A DNA stretch of 64,000 bases from Lineus longissimus (taxonomy: Eukaryota > Nemertea > Pilidiophora > Heteronemertea > Lineidae): NCBI RefSeq assembly GCF_910592395.1, contig NC_088324.1, positions 2,790,001 to 2,854,000 on the forward strand, in the 5' to 3' direction. This document shows, piece by piece, positions 21,038 to 32,500 of this stretch (positions are counted from its first letter, which is position 1; every line of letters begins with the position of its first letter). The position numbers were made by a program, and so were the translations under genes. The notes below the pieces were generated by a model. The model searched no databases. It saw only the letters and a program-made list of their open reading frames with translations, and was not told the DNA's origin.

Positions 21038-21264
21038 ATGTTTTGCCTCTAGAATTTCACATGATGCCTTAGATTTTGATACATACAAATTGTAGGAAAA
21101 TAGGTACAGTATTTATCAGTGTGCTTGTCTCCAAGAAAAGGCCTAGCTCTTGTTTACATTCTGTGGTACTTGGGGTCAGCTATATAGCATGCACGAAAAT
21201 GATTCTAGCTATGCTAGAGCAGGGGTTGAAACGGTAGAAAGGTTGTTGAGTCCGATGGTTGCTA
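21038..21264 (-). repeat. Partial 3' LTR of minus-strand BEL element
   Basis: On the minus strand it starts TGTAGCAACCATCGGACTC, next to a purine-rich tract (ttgggcgggag, 21265-21275). It matches 27608-27824 in the same orientation until the word aaaacatg, where similarity stops. Confidence 0.75.
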
Positions 21265-21540
21265 CACTCCCGCCCAAAATCACCCATGATTTGACCCATG
21301 AAAATAAAATCCGACTATTAACCCCAACGACTTGACTAAGAAAAGTGGTGGGAGAAATATCTCTAACGCTACTTGCTAATGATTAAACTATGAAAAACTG
21401 GACTTCATATATACATGGATAGATATGATATAATCATGTGATCGCAGCAAATCTTCTGATTAAGAAGAAATAGGTAAGTTAATTATTAAGCGAAATAATT
21501 TTGTACTGAATCGCTTCCGTGCGTCACTATAGCTGTGCAA

Positions 21541-22801
21541 CTATACCAGCACAGTCAGTTTGTGGATTGGTCGATCAAGGAATTTAGCTTTTCGCAGACG
21601 TCTGCCATCCTTTGTGATCTCAGTCGTTCCGATGCGAAGCTTTACCTTTCTGACCAGGCCATCCTTGTCTGTCGTTCTCTCTTCTACCATTGCCAGGCTC
21701 CAGTGACAACGGGGTTGGTCACTGTCGTGGAGAATGACGATGTCTCCGATCTGAACAGATCGTTGAGTTTTCTGCCACTTTTGGCGTTGTTGTATATTTC
21801 TCAGATATTCGTTCTTCCAACGAGTCCATAACTCATTTGCTAGGGTTTGAACTCTGCGCCATGGTTTGCGAGCAGAGAGGTCCTCAGGCTCAAAGTTGCC
21901 AGGTGGCGGCAACACTACACTGGACTTCATCGTCAGGAGATGATTAGGTGTGATTGGACATGGTTCTGTTGGATCTCCAATAGTGAGTGTAGAAAGCGGT
22001 CTGCTGCTGACTCTGGCCATGACTTCGTAGAAAAAGGTACGCAGTGATGAAGTATCAATACGAGAATGTGCTCTTGCTAGCACAGTATTCAGGACATTTC
22101 TTACTGTCCGTATCTGTCGCTCCCACACGCCTCCCATGTGACTTGCTTCTGGGGGGTTCATGGTAAACTCACATTGATCACGTAGCATCAATTTCACCTT
22201 CTCACTGTCAATTTCCTGCAGGGCCTTCTTCAACTCTTGGCTTGCACCAACAAAGTTAGTGCCTTGATCACATCTTATCGTGCTGACTTTCCCTCTGATG
22301 GCTATCAAGCAGCGCAAAGCATTGATGAAAGCATCGGTGGTCATGTCATCTAAGAGTTCGAGATGTACGGCACATGATAATAAACATGTGTACAAAAGAC
22401 CATATCACTTTATTTCCTTAGTGCGCTCCTTAACGAGAAATGGCCCGAAGCAATCGACACCACAATGGGTGAATGGCGGTGAAGGTTCTAGTCCGTCTTC
22501 TGGTAGATCAGCCATTTTCTGAGATTGAGCTCTTCCTCCGTTTGCAAGTCACACATTTGAAAAGGTAGTAGGAAACTGCTGCGCTGCAGCCAATAATCCA
22601 GATTCCTTGTGATTTGAGCTGATTCATTGTCATCCCACGCCCTTGGTGTGCTATCTTGTCATGGCTATCTCTGATGATCAGTAGTGTGACATGACTTCTC
22701 TTTGGCAGGATCAGGGGATGCTTTATCTCTTGAGGGCAGGATGATCGTCTCATTCTGCCGCCTACTCGCAGGAGGCCCTCTTTATCTAAGAAGGGGTCCA
22801 A
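21541..22801 (-). pseudogene. BEL/Pao integrase
   Basis: Minus strand 22801-22508 carries the end of the connection region and the zinc-binding domain (LRVGGRMRRSSCPQEIKHP, DSHDKIAHQGRGMTM, FKCVTCKRRK). The frame is interrupted, then 22395-21541 carries the catalytic core with IRCDQGTNFVGASQEL (second D) and EASHMGGVWERQIRTVRNVL (E), and the BEL-type C-terminus (QIGDIVILHDSDQPRCHW). The segment between 22508 and 22395, which should hold the first catalytic D, is in another frame. That makes the gene non-functional as it stands. Integrase would insert the element's DNA copy. Confidence 0.85.
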
Positions 22802-22876
22802 GTTGGATAATTTGCTGCCTTTCTTAAGCCTTCCGTCTTACTCAATGTCTTCAATGTCGTCTCTAAAAGAGTCTCT

Positions 22877-25179
22877 TTAGACCATGCATATGATTGTTCT
22901 TGTCGCTCCGTCGCGAGCGTGTGGGGGTTTAATCTCAGCTTCCAGAGATTTCCTTGCACAGCACTTTAGGAGTACAGAGACCGCGGTCTGCAGTCTAGAC
23001 CAATCAGAGTAATTGGTGAATTTATCTTGGAGGGCAGTTTTCTCTATCGCTCCAGTGGCCAAGACCTGGACCCTTTTGACTTTCGGGTCGTCTGATGTGA
23101 TGAGCAGTGAACTGGTACTTTCACCAGGGATATCTTCTTTCCACAGAAATGGTGGTCCTTGGAACCAATTGGAGGTCGTCAGCTCATTGGCTTTTAAGCC
23201 TCTGGAAGCAAAATCTGCCGGATTCTCGTTTGTCGACACATACCTCCATTGGTCTGGGCTTGATGATTCATGGATCCGCTGGATTCTATTTGCCACAAAG
23301 ATGTGAAACCTACGGGCTTCATTTTTTATATATCTGAGGACAACCTTGGAGTATGTCCAAAAAATGTTCTTCAGCCCAGAGTTGGCCAGTTCATGGTTCA
23401 CTGACACCACTGCAGCCTGCAGCTCTAACCTAGTTATTGTAACCGTTTTAAGTGGGGCTACACGAGCTTTCGCCATCACAAAGGAGCAGTAAACCTGGCC
23501 CTGCATGTCTACTTGCCTCAAATATGAGCACTGTCCGTATCCTGAGAGGGATGCGTCTGAAAAGTGATGTAGCTCAGCAAACTTGACAGTACCAAATTCA
23601 GGGGGCTTGTAGCATCTTTGGATATTGAGGTTGCTGAGGTTGTGAAGGTCCTGCCTCCAGTCCTCCCACTGTGGTCTTAGTTCATCGGGTAGTGGCTGGT
23701 GCCAGTCGGTGTTGTTTCTGCAAAGTTGCTGGAGGATCATTTTTCCTCGCAGAATGAGTGGCGCCAGAAATCCCAGGGGGTCGAATACAGATGAAACCAT
23801 TGACAAGATCCCACGACGTGTAAGGGGTTGATCTTGAATTGCGATTCTGAACTGAAAGGCATCGGATTCAGCACTCCACTGGATTCCTAGGGCTCACTCA
23901 ATGGGCAATGGATATAATGTTAGGTCAAGTTTCATCAGGTATTTTGCTCGTTCCCAAACAGGGATGGAATCCAGCACTTCCCGGCTGTTAGACGTGAACT
24001 TGTGCAGCCTGAGCTTACCCTTGGCGCAGATCTGTCTTGCCTGATCAACCAATTTGATGGCAGCTGTTGTCTCTTCAAAGCTTGCCAGGCCATCGTCCAT
24101 ATAGAAATCTTGCGATATGAACTTGGAAGCCTCAAGTCCGATGTCTTGGTAAATATTGGCGATGTACTTTATGCCATATATGGCGCAGCCTGGTGATGAT
24201 GCAGCATCAAATAGGTGTACATTCATCCGATACTCTGACGGTTCTGTGTTGAGGTTTCCTCCTTCCCACCACAAGAAATGGAGATAATTTCTATCCTCTT
24301 GGCGAACTTTGAAGGAATGAATCATCCGCTCAATATCGCACATGGCAGCGATGCGTCCTTTCCGGAAGCGGTACAAAACCCCAAGGAGAGTGTTCATTTG
24401 GTCAGGGCCTTGGAGCAGATAATCATTGAGACTCGTGCCACGGAATTTTGCTGCACAGTCGAAGACAATTCGTATCTTCTCTGGCTTCTTTGGGTGGTAC
24501 ACCCCATGGTGTGGGATATACCACTTTTAAGTAAAACGTCATTGTCTTGAATATTTGGAACTTTTTCGACCTCCACCTTCAAAATGATGTCTTCCATGAA
24601 TGTTTGGTAATCCTTGAAATATTTGGAATCCTTCATAAACTTCCTGCGGATGTGTTCAAGACGGATTTTGGCCAACGACTTGTTGTCAGGAAGATTTGGC
24701 TTGTCCTTCTTGAATGGCAGGGACATCGTTACGTAACCATCCTCTGATTGGTGCGTCGCTGAGTTTAGGATGTCTAAGAATCGAATATCTTCTTGTGAAA
24801 CTTTCTTCCCATCAACCTTCTTCTCATGGAAGTCTGACTCCAAAATGTCTCTTATTTCTTCGGCTTTCAATTTTCCTTCTTTGACATTTGTCCTGAGAAC
24901 AAAATGTGCTTCTGAGAGTAAGCCAATGGGTGTTTGAAGGTTTGTTGGAACTTTTCTTGAAACAGTGAGGCAGGTCAGACCTATGGCATCTCCTGAATCC
25001 TCTCTCGGGGTGACACCACCCACAATGCTCCATCCCAAATCAGTCTGAATTGCGAAGGGTTCGAATCCCTTACCTGTGATGGCTCGCCTTGGCGCTAACG
25101 CCTGTAGGCAGTTGTAGCCGATCAATAGACCAACCTCGCAGTCGAACAGTGGCGGGATTCTCTCCTGAATCTCTCCCAT
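22877..25179 (-). pseudogene. BEL/Pao reverse transcriptase and RNase H
   Basis: Minus strand 25179-24394 covers the region after protease (FDCEVGLLIGYNCLQALAPR) and the start of RT. A shift near 24500 moves the frame to 24502-23894, which has the RT palm: [35 protein letters not shown], and the catalytic box [11 protein letters not shown]. Another shift leads to 23806-22877 with FDPLGFLAPLILRGK, the RNase H blocks LHHFSDASLSGYGQC and VTITRLELQAAVVS, and NPADFASRG. In RNase H the expected aspartate of the WTDSK box is a tyrosine (FWTYSKVVL), so that active site is lost. The element cannot copy itself. Confidence 0.85.
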
Positions 25180-25380
25180 GTGAGACCACCGTCAGGCGGT
25201 TTCTCTGGTCGGAATGTGGGATCTTTCCATTGGGATGAAGTCCTGGGAATACGTAGGAGGTAGGTTTATCCTAATGCTGGATTCATATCCCCTTACAACA
25301 AGACCCCGACACTTTCTGCAGGGAATTGTTTTGTCCTTTGACGTCATCGTGGTCAGCTTTAACTCCACTGGGGTAGAGTG

Positions 25381-27390
25381 TCAGCGAACCACTTCTTGGC
25401 TTTTGTAAAGGGAGTCTGCTGTGTCACCAAGGACAAACGTCGTGTCAGATTGTGAATCCAAAAGAGCATAAACCAGATGCTCCTCATCTGGGGAAGACCG
25501 GTCGGCAATACACACTGGATCTACCATGGATGACATGGAATCTATGTTGTTACTTGAAAGTCCACAAACATTTCTTGCTCCTGTCGCCTCAGTTGTACAT
25601 GGGTTAGGAGATTTCTTAGTTGTACCTTCTTTGGTTGGAGTTGAACTCGGCTTTTTAAAGTTTCTTTCTTCATGGAGGCTGGTAGGGTGTTTGCCCTTGC
25701 ATGCTTTGCACACACTCCTCTGCTTGCAAAATTTTGCCTGGTGGCCGTGGCCTAGGCAACCAAAACAGAGTTCCTTGCTCTTGACAAATTCTTGCCTCTC
25801 CATGAGGGGTTTTCCTGCCAGTGTCTTGCATTCTTGAACCTGATGATTATCTCTTCTGCAAAAGGCACACTTTGCCTTCCCAGGGCCTTCCTCTCGCCCA
25901 CCTGTTGTGAAAGTTATCGCCCCAGCGCTTCTGGTCGGCTTGTCTCGTTCTTTCTCGGAGTTGCCTCGCAGGGAAGTGAGAGAGGTGATAGGGTCACAAG
26001 CAATGGTTGCCTCATCCTTGACAAACTTCACAAATTCACTAAAGCGTGGGAACGAGTCGGTCGGGCCCTTCAATCTTGCAACTACACGGCCCCATCTCCC
26101 AGCAAGCCAGTCGGGAAGTTTTTGCAGGAGTCTTCTGTTTTCTCGACAATCATTTAGAACCTCAAGTCCTCTTATGTCTGCCATAGATGTTTGACATTGT
26201 TGAAGAAAATCAGCAAACTGTCTGAGACCCTTGCTGTCCTTAGGACCAATCTTTGGCCAGGCATCTAATTTATAAATAACTAAATAAAATAAAGATAGAA
26301 TTTGTAAAGCGTCTTTCCAGGTCACCCTGCTCAAAGCCCTACCTCCTCTATTTTTTGAAGTGAAGATTGAACAAGTGTGTTTTAAAGAAGGGATTTGAAT
26401 TGGGTGAGGGTCTCAGCAGATGTAATTGCTTTGGGGAGTCGATTCCAGAGATAAGGGGTAGCCACGGAGAAACTGCGATCCCCGTACTTTGATTTTGAGC
26501 GAGGTACAAGGAGACACTTTGAACAGGATGACCTGGTAAGGCGCCCACCTTCGTTACGCTGGAAAAGTGAAGACAGATTGCCTCGAAACGCTTCAGTGAT
26601 CATAAACGGGTTGCCACATCGATGTTCAAGTGTCTCTTGGCTTTCTCAAATGCATTTTCTGTATTAAGGAGAAAATACCCGTTTACAGCTTCCTTGGCAG
26701 GGCCACCGACATACTTCTTTAAGTAATGTATTCTTTCCTGACCTGGAATACCTCTACTCTCTATCAAAGCTGAAAATAAAGCTTTCCTATCTGGGTATAA
26801 TAAGGCATCCCCGTTGAAGACTTGTGGCTCCGGGACTGGTAAGCGACTTAACGTAACAGAGGCTGCAAGGGCTTCAGCAAACATCATTATGTCATTCCCA
26901 GTTGCTGGCGGGTGCTATACAGGAGCGGTGGGGTTCATGGAAGAAGACGTCGTCAGCCTGTCGTTAACTCTTGGAATACTTTCTGTCTTCATTCTGTGGT
27001 GTGGGAATTTCGGGAACCTTTTGCTCCTGAAACTGAAATGCAGTCTCTATTTTGGACTGTGACACTGATGGTACGCCTACATACTTACCATTCTTTGACA
27101 AGCTTGTGTCTGCTCTTCTCTCACTCTGTTCTTTCCTGAAATTTACTGTGTTATTTATCTTCAGACTCTGTCTGCTTCTGGCTTTGCTCCCTCTATATTC
27201 TCTCTCTTCCTCTTCAAAGACCCTAAGTTTGGCTTCTTCAATTCTTAGTTTCTTCGCTGTTTTCTGTTGCTCTATTTCACGACGTTTTCGTGCAATTTCA
27301 GCATCTATTTCCAGCCGCCTGGCCTTCTCATCTGCTTCTCTTCGGGCAGTTTTGACTGCTTGTTCAGCTTCTTCAACTGAGTCATCATGT
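25381..27390 (-). pseudogene. BEL/Pao gag and aspartic protease
   Basis: Gag begins near 27390 with a long charged coiled coil (EEAEQAVKTARREADEKARR, 27375-27315). It continues at 26887-26600 (EPQVFNGDALLYPDRKALFS), is broken by a LINE tail (26266-26603), and resumes at 26266 with LDAWPKIGPKDSKGLRQFAD. Three zinc-knuckle-like units bind RNA: CAFCRRDNHQVQEC, CFGCLGHGHQAKFC, CKACKGKHPTSLH. The protease follows with VYALLDSQSDTTFVLG. Its active site reads DSQS where D-S/T-G-S is expected, so the glycine is missing and the enzyme is probably inactive. A stop closes the frame at 25381 within the protease. Confidence 0.8.
26266..26603 (-). mobile_element. 5'-truncated LINE tail inserted in BEL gag
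   Basis: The minus-strand translation gives a typical LINE RT C-terminus: KYGDRSFSVATPYLWNRLPK, then FKSLLKTHLFNLHF. The 3' untranslated part ends in a T/A-rich tail (ctttattttatttagttatt on the minus strand). Gag coding resumes directly after it. Possible short target duplication ATAAA on both sides; not certain. Confidence 0.75.
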
Positions 27391-27409
27391 TTCTTATACT
27401 GACACCACT

Positions 27410-27824
27410 TGTGTTTTCAATAGTTCATATACATATATCTGTTTATTTCTGTTTCAACTAAGAAGTAGTCTTAGATATAATTGTACTGAGGATACTTTCA
27501 TCTTGTATATTTTCAGTCTTTTACGGTGTTAATAAACATCAGTATATCATATAAAGAATATTTTCGTCTCGAGTTAAAAGTACGACATGATGCGCTTACA
27601 GTAAAAGACATGTTTTGCCTCTAGAATTTCACATGATGCCTTAGATTTCGATTGATACAAATTGTAGGAAAAAATAGGTATTACTTTGTGTGCTTGTCTC
27701 CAAGAAAAGGGATAGCTCTTGTTTACATTATGTGGTACTTGGGGTCAGCTAGATAGCATGCACGAAAAAATGATGAGCAGGGGTTGAAACTGTAGAAAGG
27801 TTTGTGAGTCCAATGGTTGCTACA
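27410..27824 (-). repeat. 5' LTR of minus-strand BEL element
   Basis: On the minus strand it starts TGTAGCAACCATTGGACTC and ends TTGAAAACACA. It is followed by AGTGGTGTCAGTATAAG as the probable primer-binding region. Confidence 0.7.
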
Positions 27825-27829
27825 GAAAG

Positions 27830-29035
27830 CATTTCAAATTGATACCTCCCTGTCGGTGTTGAATGTCTTACCAAAACTTATCCGGTGGAGCTAAAATGTT
27901 GGCCAAAACCTCGGCCCCGTATCGCTTTTGGTCTGACCAAGGGAACATATGGTTTCATATGTTTCAACATCAAATATGTTGAACATCAAATATGTTAGAA
28001 AACGGCTCATTTTCCAATCGATGAGTTTGTTTTGGCACACATAAGTGCAAATTGGTGTGAGGTATTCCGTTCCGATATCGTTGAACACGCAATTTGGCTG
28101 AAACCTTACAAACATTTATGATGTGTACGTCAATATTTGAGCCACCTCATGAGAAACAATTTGCAGTGTATTTTGCGATTAATTACAACCTGATTATCGA
28201 TTTTTTATAAAAAATTGTAAACAGATGAGAGTGCATGCAGCTTGATTGTGGTTTGATTATTGTTATACAGTATTTGGCAATCGCATTTTCCTAATATAAA
28301 TTCTTAGATCGTTCTCATCAATATAATACAATATTGTGTGTATTTGTAACCAGATAAATCATATGTGTACCTCATGTCGGAGTAAATATTTTTCGTTGAA
28401 TTTTGGTCGTGCCATCCTTGTTTTGCACCTCAGCTCAGTTTGTAGCCGAATTAAGAATTACTTCATGATGGTTTCCAGTTAATTTCCCGAGAGAGCTGTG
28501 GGATCGAAGGAAACTTACCGAGACCCGACTGTTTGTTTGAAAGACTATGGTTATACATGGCTTTTTTATTTACATGCATAATAGAGTGTTTTAACGGTCA
28601 GTCATGTGGGAGGGCAGAACAATGATTTGACGTGCATGACTGAATTGAATCAAATGCTGTTTTGGTCATTTTGGGCTAGCTTTCTTTTGGCAGGGGATGA
28701 CGTCACGTGAAACCACTCTATAGATAAAGTAAACAGATTGATGTTACTATAATGAACAACAACACGAGTTCGGAGAAGAAGAAAAAAAGAAGTATCATTA
28801 TGTTTGTATGCAGTACTTACCCAATACATGTATTTATATAGAAAGAAACGAACATTAAGCATGGCATTACCTACTATTGTCAAACGCACATACATAATGC
28901 ACAAACATAACGAAAGCTTAAAGAAATCAAACCACACAAAAGACAATTACACTCTATTCAACCGTATGATAAATAATGTATTTGCATCAAGGGAATCGAC
29001 AATCTTCACCAAGTCGTAGCCTACTACCCAACGTG
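27830..29035. other. No gene seen
   Basis: AT-rich intergenic sequence. A short frame at 28654 would start like a signal peptide but has no good splice donor. An upstream exon of the lectin/PAN gene is expected somewhere to the left of 29548 but I cannot place it. Confidence 0.4.
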
Positions 29036-29271
29036 GGATTCGGACGGTGTCAGCAAGGCACTGTCCACTATAGTTACCATAGCGCTAGCAGACGACAACA
29101 ACACATCTGAATGCTACACAACACAGCACATATTGCACATATCCACGTCGAGTGTCATAGAACAGGACATATTCGCAGTTGAATCTGCCTGTGTTATCGG
29201 ATTTGTTGTTCTCGTCTGCTAGCGCTGCATTTTGACCATAGTGGAGAGTGCCTTGCTGATTGTCCGAATCC
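29036..29271. repeat. Foldback MITE, 236 bp
   Basis: The arms begin GGATTCGGAC and contain cagcaaggcact and gcgctagcagacga; the right arm (29203-29271) is inverted relative to the left (29036-29105). No transposase inside. Confidence 0.75.
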
Positions 29272-29547
29272 TAACACTGATACCATTAGACCCACGGGTT
29301 GCGCTGATCGGCCACTGCTGGTGGACCTGATTTTAAACGATTTTTTTTTATCTGCGACGGGATTCTGTCGTGGTGCAATCTTCGCCTCTGAATAAAGTGA
29401 TAAGATATTCGAAAGGACGCAAAAAAACTTGCTTTCATATGAGTTATTTTAGAATTAATCTGGAAATATTCACCGTGGGGCAGAACATATGTTTTATTTT
29501 CCACAGTCACACGTCGAACAAAACTTGTATTGTATTATTCTTTTCAG

Positions 29548-32500
29548 GTGCTAACTTGGCGCGCGGTGGGCCTGCCACGCAGAGTTCAATTTGGTGCGGT
29601 GCCGGGCCAAATCGTGCTGTAGATGGGAATAGAAATCCAAGCCACTACTTAGGGTCATGCAGCCACACGGACAATAACGTGAACCCCTGGTGGTCTGTTG
29701 ACCTGGGCACGGAGGTGTCAGTCAGGACAGTCATAATCGTCAACCGATTGACAATTAGTGAGTGAATGTTCATAACATCTGCACTGCAATTGAAGACTGT
29801 AATATCTCACACCAAGAATAAATGAGAGAGAAATCCATACTTACGCAGACTAGTAGGAAGTCTTTACCGAATTCTTAATGGTTTCTGTAACTTTTCCTGA
29901 ATTATCCGACAAAAGTCCAACATTGTCCGACCTTTCCCTGAAAGGTCGGATTTAAAAAAAAATGAAAAATACCAGGGCTTCCCAAAATAGGACAATAAAG
30001 ATCAAAGGCCTATGTTGAATGGGGTTAATGAGGTGTGAATCAAACACTCTGAGTGACCCATAATGAGAATTCGAATTAGCTGACTGATTTAGGGACTATG
30101 TGAATGTTTAGCTCGTACATCATTAACGTATTCATCAATGGATTTTGATCATAAACGCCCTATTTTTGGACACACGTCATTCCTAAATCTGACTTTCAGG
30201 GGAAAGTCGGACTATGTCGGATTTGGTCGGATAAATCAGGAAAAAGTTAGAGAAACCGTTAATAAGAATTCGGAAAAAACCTCCTACTAATTTCAGTAGC
30301 GATTCTTAAATACTGTGCCGGTTGAATAATAATAATAATAATAAAACGATATTTGTATGGCGCCGCTCATGTATATATCGCGGCGCCTCACAGAGATAAA
30401 AATAAATAGGCCTAGATACATTACTTAAAAACGTTACGTAAAAGTTATTAATACATATTATAAAATGATTTGAAAAGGTGGGTCTTCAGACTCTTCCTGA
30501 AAGCTGGCAGCGAGCTGGCAGATTTTATTGCCAGAGAGAGATCGTTCCAGAGCCTTGGGGCTGCAACTGAGAAGGAACGATCTCCAATGGTATGCCTAGT
30601 GCGTGGTACTGCCAGCTTCAGGGAGTCTGAAGACCATAGTGATCTGGTTGGAGTATAAAATTCAAGTTTTAGACAAAATGGTGTAAGTGAAGAAGTTAAC
30701 AAAGTCATTGCAGATCTGCTTCTCACTGTCGTGGTCGGGTAGCGAGCACCCAGACGTGTTGAGCAGGTGCTTGAGTACCCTGAATATCACGTTCTTGTCT
30801 CCACTCTGCAGGCGATCTTTATAGTACGTGGCCTTGGCTTTCTCGACACAGCGATTTACACAGTCTCTCGCCTGAATGAAGATTTCCTTGTGCACAACTA
30901 GGCCTGACTTCCTCCATGCTCGTTCAGTACGACGGCGTTCCCGCCGAAGTTGATGAACTTCAGCCGTGTACCACGGTGCGCGGGTCCTAGGTTTACGTTG
31001 TCGGGAAATTATCAGTGCGTGCTCGTTTAGAAGAGTCCTTACAGCACCATTATACTGACAGAACATTGAGTCTGTGTCACTTGCAGTATCGACAGACTGC
31101 AGTTTCTCATCAAGCTGAGTAAAGAAAGTTGTTCGGTCCATTGAGCGGTAGTCCCTAGTTGTGTGTTCCGCTTTACGGCCTGTTTCGGGCTTATCCAGAC
31201 GGACATCCAAGTTGATACTGTAATGGTCGGAAATAAGATGGTTCACGACTTCCACGTTACTGACAAAAGAGTCCGCTGATCGAGTGATAAGTAGGTCTAA
31301 TGTATGTCCCTTTTTATGCGTGGGCCCAGTGACGCGTTGCACGAGATCGAATGAGCGAAGTAAGTCATTGAAACGGATGGTGGACGAATCCTCCAGATTG
31401 TCCATGTGAAAGTTGAAATCACCGCCGATAAGGAGTTTTCCAGGATACGAAACAAAGCTGTCAAGGAAATCAGCAAATTCCTCGAGGAACGGAGTCACAA
31501 CTGACTTCACTGGCGGGCGATAGACAACAAACACTTTCATCCTCAGAGGCGTTTTCAAAACAAGCTCGACATGCTCGAATGTGGAGAAATTGGTAGTATT
31601 GGCCTTGGCATCACACATGATGTCGGGTGACAAGAGACCCCCAACGCCGCTACCCATGCGATCGATCCTGCCGATTCCTTTGAACACTTTACCAGTCGCC
31701 TGTAGCTCGTTAACCTTGACAGTGTTCGTTGACTGCAGCCACGTTTCGGTGAGTAGCAGTGAGTCCGTTGCCGAGTCATCCGCATGCTCAAGAATGGTGG
31801 TTACTTTGCTTTTCACTGAACGCGCGTTTAAGAGAACACAGCGTAAGGATTTCCTGGCATTGTCCAAATTTATCTGTTTCAGGTTAGTCCAGTTCACTCC
31901 AGTTGACCCGGTATCCTAAGTCAACGTTTTAGCTTGGTGAGCATGGGTGTCTGTGGTCATCACAGGAATTTGATTGTTGATATTGGTTTGCATTGGTATT
32001 GTCCGTAATTGGTAACTGACCTGCCTTCGTTTCCTCACGCCTGCTGACGTTCTTCTGCGGCCCTTTGATCCGCATTCAGTTATAGCCAGTTCCAAGGATT
32101 GTAATCCGGCGTTGAGTGGCCCATTGAAGTGCTGGAATTCCAAGAGCTGATCCCTTGTGTACTGTATAACACACATGGTGAACGATGAACGAGAACGATG
32201 AAACATAGTTCGTAACTCATTGCACACAAACTGAGTCCAAACAAATCACTGAAAACCTCCAAGAAGCATTGACAAAGCAGGAGCGATTTTGGAATGCTTC
32301 AGCGCACTTCAGCGCACTTCAGCGCACTTCGAACGAACGGCCAATATTACGTGTAATAGACAATGGTGCAAGAACCAGCTAAGAGCGTCTACACACTATT
32401 TTGTGAACTCGGAAATGTGCCCTTGGGAGTAATTAAGTCAGCAGATACCGTTTTCCCTAGCAAAGTCTTATAGAACTGCCGTAGGACAGGACTCACTGTA

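Larger units (their letters stand above)
20674..27824 (-). mobile_element. BEL/Pao LTR retrotransposon, minus strand, decayed
   Basis: From right to left it runs 5' LTR, gag with coiled coil and zinc knuckles, protease, reverse transcriptase, RNase H, integrase, polypurine tract and 3' LTR. All domains are present but frames are broken. A LINE tail is inserted in gag, and the 3' LTR is rearranged: only its first 227 bp match the 5' LTR, and about 360 bp of unrelated sequence separates this from an inverted LTR/leader piece. Confidence 0.85.

Noticed and set aside
28654-28707. Signal-peptide-like start (MLFWSFWASFLLAG) as first exon of the lectin/PAN gene
   Set aside because: No consensus splice donor follows in phase 1, and the frame stops after a few more codons.
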